Assembly (NCBI GenBank): GCA_964392775.1
Contig: CAYMRD010000013.1
Span: 1 to 64,000, forward strand
DNA length: 64,000 nt
DNA from: UKL13-3 sp964392775
GTDB lineage: Bacteria > Bacteroidota > Bacteroidia > UKL13-3
Direction of reading: 5' to 3'
The position numbers and the translations under genes are program-made. The number at the start of each line of letters is the position of its first letter. The stretch's first letter is position 1. The notes under the pieces were generated by a model. That model was not told the origin of the DNA, did no database searches, and worked only from the letters and a program-made list of their open reading frames with translations. This document shows, piece by piece, positions 7,415 through 15,655 of this stretch.

Positions 7415-8677
7415 ATGTTTAAAGAGGTTTCTATAGTAATCAACCAGATTATTGAAAGTGCTGCATTTGCAGTTGAAGCCCTGCGCAACAATAAGCTGCG
7501 TACCTTCCTTTCAACACTGGGTGTTACCATCGGTATTTTCTGTATCATTATGGTGCTGACCATGGTTGAATCGCTTGAACGCAATGTGCAATCCAGCGTA
7601 GAGTCGTTGGGCAAAGACGTTATTTTTATCGACAAATGGCCCTGGGAATTTGGCCCTGATTACAAATGGTGGAAATACATGAACCGCCCCAACCCTAAAG
7701 TAAGCGAGCTGAAATGGGTTGATGAAAAATCAAATTATGCCGATGCATCCGCATTGGTTGTTACCCTGGGAGACGTGACTGCCAAATACGAAAGCAACTC
7801 GGCTTCGGGCATGAATATTTTGGGCGTATCTCACAACTACAATCAGATACGCAGCTTTAACCTGAGCGAGGGCCGTTATTTTACCGAAAACGAATCACGC
7901 AATGGGATTCCGGTTGTTGTAATTGGGTATAGCATCGCCAATACCCTGTTTCCAAATGGAGGAGCCCTTGAGCACCAGATTACCATCAAAGGTCGCAAAT
8001 ACAAAGTGATTGGCGTAGTAACCAAAGAAGGCGAAAGCCTGCTGGGCAACAGCCTCGATAATGTAGGGATACTCCCCGCTCAAAACGTTGCGCAATATGT
8101 GCGCATCAACTCCGACAGAAGCAATGCTCAAATTCAGGTGAAGGCAAAAAATGGCATTACTACCAACCAGCTCGAAGAAGAACTATATGGTATTATGCGT
8201 TCTATTCGAAAACTAAAACCCGGACAGGAAGAAAATTTTGCACTCAACAAAACAACCTTGATTGCCGAACCCCTTAAACAAGTATTTAGTGGTGTAACGC
8301 TTGCCGGCTGGGTAATTGGCGGATTTGCCATGCTGGTGGGAGGGTTCGGAATTGCCAATATCATGTTTGTTTCGGTTAAGGAACGAACCAACCAGATTGG
8401 CATTCAAAAATCACTGGGCGCCAAAAACTATTTTATCCTCATCGAGTTTCTGGTGGAAGCTGTTATCCTGTGTTTGGTGGGTGGAGCCATTGGTATTGTA
8501 TTGGTTGCCGCACTTTCGTATGGAGTAAGCAACACACTTGATTTTGCCATTTCGTTATCGGCAGGAAATATTATTACAGGTGTAATGGTATCGGTTATCA
8601 TCGGGTTATTATCGGGTTTTATACCGGCCTATACGGCTTCGAGGTTGGATCCTGTGGTGGCGATACGGGCTAAATAA
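7415..8677 (+). CDS. ABC transporter permease, MacB/FtsX type
   Basis: 420 aa. There is one membrane segment near residues 28-50 (TLGVTIGIFCIIMVLTM), a long extracytoplasmic MacB-type periplasmic core domain (about 55-270), then three membrane segments of the FtsX domain, with the RTNQIGIQKSLGAK motif between TM2 and TM3. These permeases act with a LolD/MacB-like ATPase in lipoprotein release, efflux or envelope signalling. No partner ATPase gene is adjacent, so the substrate cannot be inferred. Confidence 0.9.
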   Translation: MFKEVSIVINQIIESAAFAVEALRNNKLRTFLSTLGVTIGIFCIIMVLTMVESLERNVQSSVESLGKDVIFIDKWPWEFGPDYKWWKYMNRPNPKVSELKWVDEKSNYADASALVVTLGDVTAKYESNSASGMNILGVSHNYNQIRSFNLSEGRYFTENESRNGIPVVVIGYSIANTLFPNGGALEHQITIKGRKYKVIGVVTKEGESLLGNSLDNVGILPAQNVAQYVRINSDRSNAQIQVKAKNGITTNQLEEELYGIMRSIRKLKPGQEENFALNKTTLIAEPLKQVFSGVTLAGWVIGGFAMLVGGFGIANIMFVSVKERTNQIGIQKSLGAKNYFILIEFLVEAVILCLVGGAIGIVLVAALSYGVSNTLDFAISLSAGNIITGVMVSVIIGLLSGFIPAYTASRLDPVVAIRAK

Positions 8678-8914
8678 ATGAAGGGGAAATTCGAATAATG
8701 AAACTCGAAATCCGAAAGGAAGAAGAAACCGCAAAGCAAATATTCTGCTTCGCAGATGTAGGTGGCGGAGCCGAAGTCAACCGTAAAAAGGAAAAGCACA
8801 AGGAATTTCCCGCGACCCTGCACTATCAACCGTTATCTACCACAGAACACAACGTTTACGCAACGAAACGCTGCGGTTAAAATATTGTTGACTCCAAACG
8901 GATAGTCTGTTTAG

Positions 8915-10036
8915 TTAATTAAAGTATTCTTTCATCCGCTCAAAGAAACCTTTGTCATTTTTGCCCGGATGCGGTTTGAAATTTTCCGCTTCCTTCAGTT
9001 TTTCGAGCATGGCTTTTTCATCTGCTGTTAACTTTTGAGGGGTCCAGATATTGACATGCACCAACTGATCACCTCTGTATGCACTGCTCAATTCGGGAAC
9101 TCCTTTGCCACGTAAGCGAAGAATTTTTCCGGCCTGTGTTCCGGCATCAATTTTCACTTTCACTTTCCCGTCAACCGTTGGTACTTCTACACTTGTTCCG
9201 AGTGCGGCATCTGCGAAACTGATATGCAGATCAAACATAATATTGCTGCCATCTCGTTTCAACAAGTGATCTTCGGTTTCCTCAATTAGGATAATTAAAT
9301 CACCACTTGGTCCTCCTCCCGGACCGGCATTTCCTTTGCCGCTCATGCTGAGTTGCATGCCATCGGCAACACCTGCAGGAATATTGATCGCAACCACATC
9401 TTCAACCGGCATCAATCCATCGGGTCCGGCTCCGGCCGGGCGTTTATCTACCAACTTACCTGCTCCATGACACATTGGACACGCACTTGTTGTGGCCATC
9501 TGACCTAAAAAAGTTTGAGTAACCCTGCGCACCTGCCCTGCTCCATTACAGGTTGAACAGGTTTTAAAGGTAATCCCTTCGGCCACCTTCATGCGTTTAT
9601 ATTTAACCTTTTTCTCGGCACCGGCTGCTACTTCCTGTAAGGTCATCTTCACCTTGATGCGAACATCATTTCCCCGCACACCGGCTTGTCTGCGGCCTCC
9701 GCTGCGTCCGCCTCCAAAAAAGGAATCAAAAGGACTTCCACCATCTCCAAACACATCTCCAAACTGAGAGAAAATATCATCCATGTTCATGTGGTGTCCA
9801 CCTCCGCCTCCACCCATTGCCTGATGCCCGAAACGGTCGTATTTGGCTTTTTTATCAGAATCGCTCAATACCTCGTAAGCTTCGGCTGCTTCTTTAAACT
9901 TATCCTCAGCCTCTTTGTTTCCGGGATTCTTATCAGGGTGAAACTTAATCGCCATCTGCCGGTAAGCTTTCTTGATCTCATCCGTTGAGGCTCCTTTATT
10001 TACGCCCAGTATTTCGTAGTAATCTCTTTTTGCCAT
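8915..10036 (-). CDS. dnaJ: Chaperone DnaJ (Hsp40) with a reduced zinc region
   Basis: 373 aa. The J-domain (1-70) has HPD at 33-35, which stimulates the DnaK ATPase. A Gly/Phe-rich linker follows (about 73-115), then the zinc region and two beta-sandwich substrate domains. Standard DnaJ has four CxxCxGxG motifs. Here only two are seen (CSTCNGAG and CPMCHGAG, four Cys in total), and the place of the last motif reads PAGAGPDG. One zinc site rather than two is therefore expected. It lies 110 bp downstream of grpE on the same strand. Confidence 0.95.
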   Translation of the reverse strand: MAKRDYYEILGVNKGASTDEIKKAYRQMAIKFHPDKNPGNKEAEDKFKEAAEAYEVLSDSDKKAKYDRFGHQAMGGGGGGHHMNMDDIFSQFGDVFGDGGSPFDSFFGGGRSGGRRQAGVRGNDVRIKVKMTLQEVAAGAEKKVKYKRMKVAEGITFKTCSTCNGAGQVRRVTQTFLGQMATTSACPMCHGAGKLVDKRPAGAGPDGLMPVEDVVAINIPAGVADGMQLSMSGKGNAGPGGGPSGDLIILIEETEDHLLKRDGSNIMFDLHISFADAALGTSVEVPTVDGKVKVKIDAGTQAGKILRLRGKGVPELSSAYRGDQLVHVNIWTPQKLTADEKAMLEKLKEAENFKPHPGKNDKGFFERMKEYFN

Positions 10037-10146
10037 GTTTGTTTTCTGTTTAGCAGAGGTTTAGAATTCGTTGGGGATTGTTTAAGATTTGTTTAAATCA
10101 CCCCATAACCAATTGCCTACTGCCTATTATCTTTTTTGCCTACTTC

Positions 10147-10728
10147 TTACTCGCCTACCACAACCTTGGCAAATCGAATCACTTTATCGTTTAAGTAATA
10201 TCCTTTTTCTACTTCATCAACCACTTTACCTTTCAAATCCTCAGTTGGAGCCGGAATATTGGTAATGGCTTCGTGTAAATCGCTGTTAAACACTTCTCCT
10301 TTTGACTCCATTGGCTTAAGACCTTTGGATTGAAGAATGCCACTAAATTTATTGTTCACCAAGCTAATACCTTCTTTAATGGCAGCCACTTCCGATGCGG
10401 TTTCCATGGCACGAAGGGCCCTGTCAAAATCATCCAAAACCGGAAGCAGTGAAACCAAAATTTCCTGTCCGGCAGTTTTAAACAACTCGATACGCTCGGC
10501 ATTGGTTCTGCGTTTGTAGTTGTCAAACTCTGCATACAAACGCAGGTATTTATCTTCTACTGCTTTTAATTCGGCAGCCCAGTCTTTGGCTGACTCATTT
10601 TCATTCATTTGTTGAAGATCGTCCTCAATTACTGACTTTATTTCATCAGCCGTTGGGGCGTTTACGTCTTTAGCCTCATCCTGTACTACAGGCTCATTCC
10701 CTTGTTCATGCTTATGTTGATCGTTCAT
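10147..10728 (-). CDS. grpE: Nucleotide exchange factor GrpE
   Basis: 193 aa. There is an acidic disordered N-terminus (about 1-50), a long helix with LRLYAEFDNYKRRT (about 72-86), a helical bundle, and the C-terminal beta domain ending in VIRFAKVVVGE. It releases ADP from DnaK as part of the DnaK-DnaJ-GrpE cycle. It is upstream of dnaJ, the usual grpE-dnaJ pair in Bacteroidota. No CIRCE-like inverted repeat was recognised upstream. Confidence 0.95.
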   Translation of the reverse strand: MNDQHKHEQGNEPVVQDEAKDVNAPTADEIKSVIEDDLQQMNENESAKDWAAELKAVEDKYLRLYAEFDNYKRRTNAERIELFKTAGQEILVSLLPVLDDFDRALRAMETASEVAAIKEGISLVNNKFSGILQSKGLKPMESKGEVFNSDLHEAITNIPAPTEDLKGKVVDEVEKGYYLNDKVIRFAKVVVGE

Positions 10729-10807
10729 ATTACGCTACAATTTTGATATTCTAAATTCTGTTTAACAAAAGCGTTGCCAATGCTGGTTTTGATGCCAACC
10801 TGTCATT

Positions 10808-11323
10808 TTATTGCATGAGACGGCTTAGTTCACTGTCAAGCACCCCTTCCCATACATCTTTTGCCACAATAACACCGGCCGTATCAATCAGAAAATTGGT
10901 TGGTATCCTCCTTAAATGAAACAGGGAAACATACGGAGATTTCCAGCCTTTAAAATCACAAATATGTGTCTTCCAATACAAATTATCCTTGCTAATGGCG
11001 GCCTGCAACAAATCGGAGCGCGTATCCAGCGAAATCTGAATCACCATAAATTTTCGCTTTTTACGAAGACTGGCGGCCCTGTATTTCTCATACAATTTTT
11101 TGGTGGTGAGATTGTTTTTACGGGATGGAACATTCCAGGATGCCCAAAAGTCAATCAACACAATATTGCCGTGTAAGGAATCTAAGTTGAGGGTATCACC
11201 ATATAAAGTGGTGGCAGCAAAGTGTGGGGCTTGATTTCCGGGTGTTACGGGATTATCCAGCCATCCTTTGCCAAGAACAGCCAGTAACATACAACCAAAA
11301 ACAATCCCGAGTTTTTTAACCAC
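10808..11323 (-). CDS. TlpA-like thioredoxin-fold protein lacking the CxxC
   Basis: 171 aa from a GTG at 11323. The frame also offers a TTG at 11332, but that TTG is part of the -7 box. An N-terminal hydrophobic anchor (LGIVFGCMLLAVLG) is followed by an AhpC/TlpA-like fold: GNQAPHF, LIDFWASW, then NVPS at 64-67 where redox-active members have CxxC. IPTNFLIDTAGVI near the C-terminus carries the cis-Pro loop. Both catalytic Cys are absent, so it probably cannot do thiol-disulfide exchange and may bind or fold partners instead (inference). It lies 33 bp downstream of murA. Confidence 0.8.
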   Translation of the reverse strand: MVKKLGIVFGCMLLAVLGKGWLDNPVTPGNQAPHFAATTLYGDTLNLDSLHGNIVLIDFWASWNVPSRKNNLTTKKLYEKYRAASLRKKRKFMVIQISLDTRSDLLQAAISKDNLYWKTHICDFKGWKSPYVSLFHLRRIPTNFLIDTAGVIVAKDVWEGVLDSELSRLMQ

Positions 11324-11329
11324 GCCCTG

Positions 11330-11337
11330 CAAAAATA
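11330..11337 (-). promoter_or_regulatory. -7 box of the TlpA-like gene
   Basis: On the minus strand the sequence reads TATTTTTG, an exact TAnnTTTG, with six bases between it and the GTG start at 11323. As with the cysteine synthase gene, the transcript would be leaderless or nearly so. No TTG is seen at the -33 spacing, so this is a weak call. Confidence 0.35.
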
Positions 11338-11356
11338 GGAGAATACCCGTACACTC

Positions 11357-12667
11357 CTAAGCATCTATGCGGGTAATATCAGCTCCGATGGCGCGAAGGC
11401 GCTCGTCAATAAACTGATACCCACGGTCTATCTGTTCAATATTATTGATGGTGCTGGTTCCGTGAGCGGCCAAAGCCGCAATCAACATAGCTACACCCGC
11501 GCGAATATCGGGCGAACTCATGGTAATACCTCTCAGCGTAGTTTCACGGTTCGAGCCAATAACAACAGCACGATGTGGATCACACAAAATAATTTTGGCG
11601 CCCATATCAATCAGATTATCCACAAAAAACAACCGGCTCTCAAACATCCATTGATGGATAAGCACACTTCCTTTTGCCTGTGTGGCTGTTACCAGGGCAA
11701 TCGAAATCAGGTCGGGCGTAAAGGCCGGCCATATACCGTCTTTAATGGTTAAAATCGAACCATCAATGAGCGACTGTATTTTATAACTATCCTGTGCCGG
11801 CACAAAAATATCATCTCCCCTGAACTCAAGCTCAATGCCCATTCTGCGGAATACAGAAGGAATAATTCCCAAATCAGGGATTGAACAATTTTTAATGGTG
11901 ATTTCCGATTTGGTGGTGGCTGCCAAACCGATAAAGGAACCAATTTCAATCATATCGGGCAACATGCGGTGCGAGCATCCCCCCAGCGAATCCACACCTT
12001 CAATGGTCAACAGGTTGGAACCAACACCGGTAATTTTACCCCCCATGCTGTTAATCATCTTGCACAACTGTTGCAGGTAGGGCTCTGATGCCGCGTTATA
12101 TATTTGTGTGGTTCCTTTGGCCAATGAAGCCGCCATCAAAATATTGGCTGTACCTGTTACCGATGCCTCATCCAGCATCATATAAGCCCCTTTCAGGTTT
12201 TGGGTGTTGATTTTATAAAAACGATCCTCGCGCAAATGCTCGAATGTAGCGCCCAGAGCTTCAAACCCGCGTAAATGCGTATCAACCGGTCTGCGACCGA
12301 TTTTATCGCCTCCCGGTTCCGGAATATAAGCTGTACCAAAACGCGCCAGCATCGGCCCGATGATCATGATCGATCCACGCAGGGTAGCGCCTTTCTTTTT
12401 AAAATCATCGCTGCGCAAATATTCAAGGTTTACATTTTTCGCTTCAAACGTATAAGTATCTTCAAGCACCTTGTTTACCGTAACACCCATATCCCCTAGC
12501 AACTCAATCAGTTTCATCACATCACGGATATTCGGAATATTGGAAATGGTTACCTTTTCGGGTGTAAGCAATACAGCCGATAAAATCTGCAATGCTTCGT
12601 TTTTAGCGCCTTGAGGAACCAGTTCTCCTTTAAGTGACTTTCCGCCTTTTACTTTGAATGAGGCCAT
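11357..12667 (-). CDS. murA: UDP-N-acetylglucosamine 1-carboxyvinyltransferase, Asp-type active site
   Basis: 436 aa, normal length. It transfers enolpyruvyl from PEP to UDP-GlcNAc, the first committed step of peptidoglycan synthesis. K22 and N23 in AKNEAL bind substrate. The flexible loop reads PGGDKIGRRPVD, with D121 where E. coli MurA has Cys115, the residue alkylated by fosfomycin. MurA with Asp there (as in Mycobacterium and Chlamydia) is active and insensitive to fosfomycin. A 113-bp repeated segment lies 34 bp before its ATG. Confidence 0.96.
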   Translation of the reverse strand: MASFKVKGGKSLKGELVPQGAKNEALQILSAVLLTPEKVTISNIPNIRDVMKLIELLGDMGVTVNKVLEDTYTFEAKNVNLEYLRSDDFKKKGATLRGSIMIIGPMLARFGTAYIPEPGGDKIGRRPVDTHLRGFEALGATFEHLREDRFYKINTQNLKGAYMMLDEASVTGTANILMAASLAKGTTQIYNAASEPYLQQLCKMINSMGGKITGVGSNLLTIEGVDSLGGCSHRMLPDMIEIGSFIGLAATTKSEITIKNCSIPDLGIIPSVFRRMGIELEFRGDDIFVPAQDSYKIQSLIDGSILTIKDGIWPAFTPDLISIALVTATQAKGSVLIHQWMFESRLFFVDNLIDMGAKIILCDPHRAVVIGSNRETTLRGITMSSPDIRAGVAMLIAALAAHGTSTINNIEQIDRGYQFIDERLRAIGADITRIDA

Positions 12668-12700
12668 TGTTATTTGAGATTTAGGATGTGTGATTTAGGA

Positions 12701-12813
12701 TTTGTGAAGGTAACACCTGCGTTTCACAAATACATCCTACGAAGTAAGTTCTTGCAGGTTATGTTCATTGTTTTTACAGGGGATTGTTTTGCACGGTAAA
12801 TTGTTGATTGTCT
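12701..12813. repeat. 113-bp duplicated intergenic segment, copy 1 (upstream of murA)
   Basis: It matches 14193-14305 at 109 of 113 positions by eye. It contains a perfect 8-bp inverted repeat TTTGTGAA / TTCACAAA (12701-12708 and 12723-12730) with a nested GGT/ACC inside a 14-base loop. In both copies it sits just upstream of a minus-strand gene and just downstream of a hairpin terminator, so it may carry a promoter or regulatory hairpin. Confidence 0.85.
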
Positions 12814-12835
12814 AATTAGGTCTAAGTATAAAAAA

Positions 12836-12872
12836 GAAGCCGACTGTGAGTAAAAAAACTTCAGTCGGCTTC
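12836..12872 (-). terminator. Rho-independent terminator of the lipoprotein operon
   Basis: A perfect 11-bp stem GAAGCCGACTG / CAGTCGGCTTC with a 15-base loop. On the minus strand it is followed by TTTTTTATAC. It ends transcription leaving the 12900-13334 gene before murA. Confidence 0.85.
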
Positions 12873-12899
12873 ATTGTATAAGGGCTCTTGAATTGGTTA

Positions 12900-13334
12900 C
12901 TATTTTTTATACAATAGACATTTCACAACATATTCCTTACCAGTATGACTTGTTTTTTTGTCTATGTTTATTGTTTCGACCAATACACCATTGCTATAAA
13001 CATAATATGATTTTCGCTTTGCAAGATGATTTATCTTTGCAGTATCGTTCATTTCGGTTTGAGTTGATGGCAAAAGAATTAAACTATCATTAACTAATGC
13101 CCAACGCCCATTAGCAAACGAGTTGCAATAATGTATCCTATAGGTAGAGTCTTCTTTTAAAATCAGTTCCTGCCCGACACCATAATGAGTGTTTTTTATA
13201 TACCAATCATAATAAAGTCGTATTGCAGAAGGCGATTCTCCAAAGTATGCTCCAACGCAATTTGATTGTGTTATCAATTCTCTTGAACATGACAAATTGA
13301 ACACAACCAACAACACAATTACGAACTTATTCAA
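12900..13334 (-). CDS. Small lipoprotein, lipocalin/NlpE-like repeat family, member 1
   Basis: 144 aa if read from the TTG at 13334; no ATG is available before the signal sequence. The lipoprotein signal is NKFVIVLLVVFNLSC with Cys as the +1 residue. The mature part shares the pattern VGxY ... LxLxxDSTYxxxxC ... NGxW ... DSLxL with the two genes upstream (13725-14180 and 14376-14831), so the three are paralogues. Function unknown; the pattern suggests a small beta-barrel (inference). The start overlaps the 3' end of the preceding truncated frame. Confidence 0.65.
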   Translation of the reverse strand: MNKFVIVLLVVFNLSCSRELITQSNCVGAYFGESPSAIRLYYDWYIKNTHYGVGQELILKEDSTYRIHYCNSFANGRWALVNDSLILLPSTQTEMNDTAKINHLAKRKSYYVYSNGVLVETINIDKKTSHTGKEYVVKCLLYKK

Positions 13335-13728
13335 AACCAATTCTAACTAATGAAAATGGTTGGTCTTTATAAGCATCTATATCTGTTTGCATTTTCTCAA
13401 CAATAGACTGAAATCGGGTATCGTCACTAATATCGGCAGCTTCCACACACATTTCGGTTACAATTTCTCTTACCTCGTCATCTACCAAAATATCCGCATC
13501 ATGTCCTGCTGTGAAAAAAAATTGAGACGAACGTTCAAAAATATCAATTTCATAAAGTCTCCATAACTGCCAGACAATATCAAAAGTAATATTACCTGCC
13601 ATTATTTTACCAGAGTAGTAATAATCATCTATCATTTGTTGCCCTTTTTTAGTTCTCATCAACACCGAATCTCTAAGTTTGTATAAATAGCCTTTATATG
13701 GGGAAGAAACTATAAAAAAGCTGGTTAC
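13327..13728 (-). pseudogene. 5'-truncated gene remnant with CFI-box-like C-terminal segment
   Basis: The frame is open from 13728, just inside the stop of the upstream lipoprotein gene, to 13327. It has no convincing start codon for its first 20 codons; ATG occurs only at 13659. The early part reads FFIVSSPYKGYLYKLRDSVL then KKGQQMIDDYYYSGKI. This resembles the CFI-box C-terminal segment (CFIATAAYG..., LRxFRD, YYxxS) found at the end of many bacterial proteins. Homology thus seems to extend upstream of any start, suggesting loss of the 5' end when the lipoprotein segment was duplicated. A shorter expressed protein from 13659 (110 aa) is possible. Confidence 0.4.
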
Positions 13729-14180
13729 TCATTTTTGGATAACAGGATAACAGCATACATTACTCTATCCGTTGGATTATCCTCATTTCTTACTTTAAAT
13801 CTATCTTGTAAATCCCCTTGCTTGGTAATGTATATCTTACCTACAGTTTCCCCACATTTAATCGAACCAAATCTATTTAATAAGGTATCACTTTTCCATT
13901 TTATATCTAAGCAGGTTAAGCTTAAAGTATCTGCATCAACACACCAAACTCCATTGGTAATGGAGCTGCAATTTATATAAGTATATGTTGAGTCGGAACG
14001 AAGGGAAAGGCTATTTCCGTAGGAGTGAAATTCGTTAAAAACATATCCCAAATACAATCCCTTTAAATACCCTAATTTCTTGTCTGAGTACTCTCCAACC
14101 AAACTATTAGGCGAAACGGGTTTATTTCCACAACTAATAATGAGCACAACAAAAAATACGTTTAAAAATTTATTCTTCAT
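13725..14180 (-). CDS. Small lipoprotein, same family, member 2
   Basis: 151 aa from the ATG at 14180. The signal is MKNKFLNVFFVVLIISC with a lipobox-like IISC. The mature part begins GNKPVSPNSLVGEYSDK and has LSLRSDSTYTYINCSS, NGVW and DTLSLTCL. It is clearly paralogous to the next gene: same length and the same ending, LLSKNE. Probably a surface or periplasmic lipoprotein of unknown role. A 113-bp repeat lies 12 bp before its ATG. Confidence 0.75.
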   Translation of the reverse strand: MKNKFLNVFFVVLIISCGNKPVSPNSLVGEYSDKKLGYLKGLYLGYVFNEFHSYGNSLSLRSDSTYTYINCSSITNGVWCVDADTLSLTCLDIKWKSDTLLNRFGSIKCGETVGKIYITKQGDLQDRFKVRNEDNPTDRVMYAVILLSKNE

Positions 14181-14192
14181 GTGTATTTCAGA

Positions 14193-14305
14193 TTTGTGAA
14201 GGTAACACCTGCGTTTCACAAATACATCCTACGAAGTAAGTTCTTGCAGGTTATGTTCATTGTTTTTAGAGAGGATTGTTTTACACGGTATATTGTTGAT
14301 TGTCT
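14193..14305. repeat. 113-bp duplicated intergenic segment, copy 2
   Basis: About 96% identical to 12701-12813, including the 8-bp inverted repeat (14193-14200 and 14215-14222). Here it precedes the ATG of the second lipoprotein gene by 12 bp. It therefore travels with the pair terminator + repeat between tandem members of this cluster. Confidence 0.85.
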
Positions 14306-14315
14306 CTAAAAAGAA

Positions 14316-14342
14316 ATGGCTGAAAGTTTTGCTTCCAGCCAT
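14316..14342 (-). terminator. Rho-independent terminator after the third lipoprotein gene
   Basis: Stem ATGGCTG / CAGCCAT with a 13-base loop. On the minus strand it is followed by TTCTTTTTAG. It lies 33 bp after the stop of the 14376-14831 gene. Confidence 0.65.
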
Positions 14343-14375
14343 CTCGGATATTAATTAAGTTATTGAGAATCCCTT

Positions 14376-14831
14376 TTATTCATTTTTTGAGAGTAAAGTA
14401 ATAACATAACCGTCCTTATTTGTTGGGCTATCCTCTTTCCTTACTATAAATCTATCCTCCAAATCACCCTTCTGACTAATGTATATTTTACCTGCTGTTT
14501 TCCCGCATTCAAGTGCCGGCCTAATTTTATTTATGCTATCATTTCTCCACCTTATATTTAAACAGGTTAAACTTATTGAGTCTGAATCTATACTCCAAAT
14601 TCCATTAATAATAGAACCACAACTCATATAGGTATAAGTTGAATCTGAACGAAGTGAAAGACTGTTCCCACAGGAAACAAATTCGTTTAGAATATACATC
14701 CAATACAGTTTACGTAGAGTAGATATCTGCTTATCCGAGTACTCTCCAACCAAACTTTTAGGTGTAACCGGATTATTTCCGCAGCTTAATATAAGCACAG
14801 CAAAAAACAGGTATAAATACCTATTCATCAT
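14376..14831 (-). CDS. Small lipoprotein, same family, member 3
   Basis: 151 aa from the ATG at 14831 (a second ATG follows directly). The signal is MMNRYLYLFFAVLILSC with Cys +1. The mature start GNNPVTPKSLVGEYSDK and the core LSLRSDSTYTYMSCGS, NGIW, DSISLTCL align with member 2 almost throughout. It is the first gene of the minus-strand lipoprotein cluster and is divergent from 3-HAO, with a 128-bp intergenic region. Function unknown. Confidence 0.75.
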   Translation of the reverse strand: MMNRYLYLFFAVLILSCGNNPVTPKSLVGEYSDKQISTLRKLYWMYILNEFVSCGNSLSLRSDSTYTYMSCGSIINGIWSIDSDSISLTCLNIRWRNDSINKIRPALECGKTAGKIYISQKGDLEDRFIVRKEDSPTNKDGYVITLLSKNE

Positions 14832-14959
14832 ATGCATTTCGTGTTTTAAATAATTGGCTAATTGTTTCATGTGCTAGCAATATACCGATTTTTTAAAAAT
14901 CAATCCTTTCAAGTATTAATGTCAAAACCTTAACTTGCCACCTTAAAATCATACTAACT

Positions 14960-15490
14960 ATGGCAGCCCGCAAACCTTTTAACCTCAACAAGTGGATTGA
15001 AGAAAACCGTCATTTGTTAAAACCGCCTGTTGGCAATAAAAACCTGTATCCCGAAGGAACAGATTATATCGTGATGATTGTTGCAGGCCCCAATGCCCGT
15101 AAAGATTACCACTACAACGAAACCGAAGAGTTGTTTTACCAACTCGAAGGCAATATCAATGTTCGCATTCAGGAAGACGGCAAAGCCGTGGATATTCCAC
15201 TTGGCCCGGGTGATATGTTTTTATGTCCTGCCCATACGCCCCACTCTCCGGCTCGCAGTGAAGGTTCAATTGGTTTAGTAATTGAACGTGTACGCAAAGG
15301 CAAAGGATTGATTGACGGCTTGCAATGGCACTGCGAAAAATGCAACAACAAGCTGCACGAATACAAGTTTGAACTGATTGATATTGAAACTGATTTTCTC
15401 CCGCGCTTCAAAGAATTTTATAGCTCGGAAGAGCTGCGTACCTGCAAGCAATGCGGAACGGTAATGGAGTCGGACCCGAGATTTATGTAA
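14960..15490 (+). CDS. nbaC: 3-hydroxyanthranilate 3,4-dioxygenase
   Basis: 176 aa cupin. It opens the ring of 3-hydroxyanthranilate to 2-amino-3-carboxymuconate semialdehyde. The catalytic iron ligands fall at H51, E57 and H95, with R47 nearby, the numbering of the Cupriavidus metallidurans enzyme. The second, rubredoxin-like iron site is intact: C125, C128, C162, C165. It is followed after a 165-bp repeat-bearing gap by the gene for the next enzyme (ACMSD). No kynureninase or kynurenine monooxygenase is in the window. Confidence 0.95.
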   Translation: MAARKPFNLNKWIEENRHLLKPPVGNKNLYPEGTDYIVMIVAGPNARKDYHYNETEELFYQLEGNINVRIQEDGKAVDIPLGPGDMFLCPAHTPHSPARSEGSIGLVIERVRKGKGLIDGLQWHCEKCNNKLHEYKFELIDIETDFLPRFKEFYSSEELRTCKQCGTVMESDPRFM

Positions 15491-15645
15491 TAAAGTCCAT
15501 AGTTTTTTAGTCAATAGTCCACAGTAAATACTGAAGTCTATTGACTATCATCCCTAAACGACACTGAAAAAACAAAGTCGATAGTTCTTCAGTCAATAAT
15601 CCATCGTTAAGGCCATGGACTATCGACTATGGTCTATCAACTTAC
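15491..15645. repeat. Imperfect tandem repeat between 3-HAO and ACMSD genes
   Basis: The unit AAAGTCCATAGTTTTTTAG / TCAATAGTCCA at about 15495-15523 recurs, diverged, at about 15574-15603 (AAAGTCGATAGTTCTTCAG / TCAATAATCCA), a period near 80 bp. Partial inverted copies (GTCTATTGACTATC; GGACTATCGACTATGG) could form hairpins. This is an intergenic repeat with no coding signal; it may affect read-through between the two genes. Confidence 0.5.
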
Positions 15646-15655
15646 CCAAACAACC

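Noticed and set aside
8698..8880. 60-codon frame after the ABC permease
   Set aside because: No recognisable features, no start signal, and composition like intergenic DNA.
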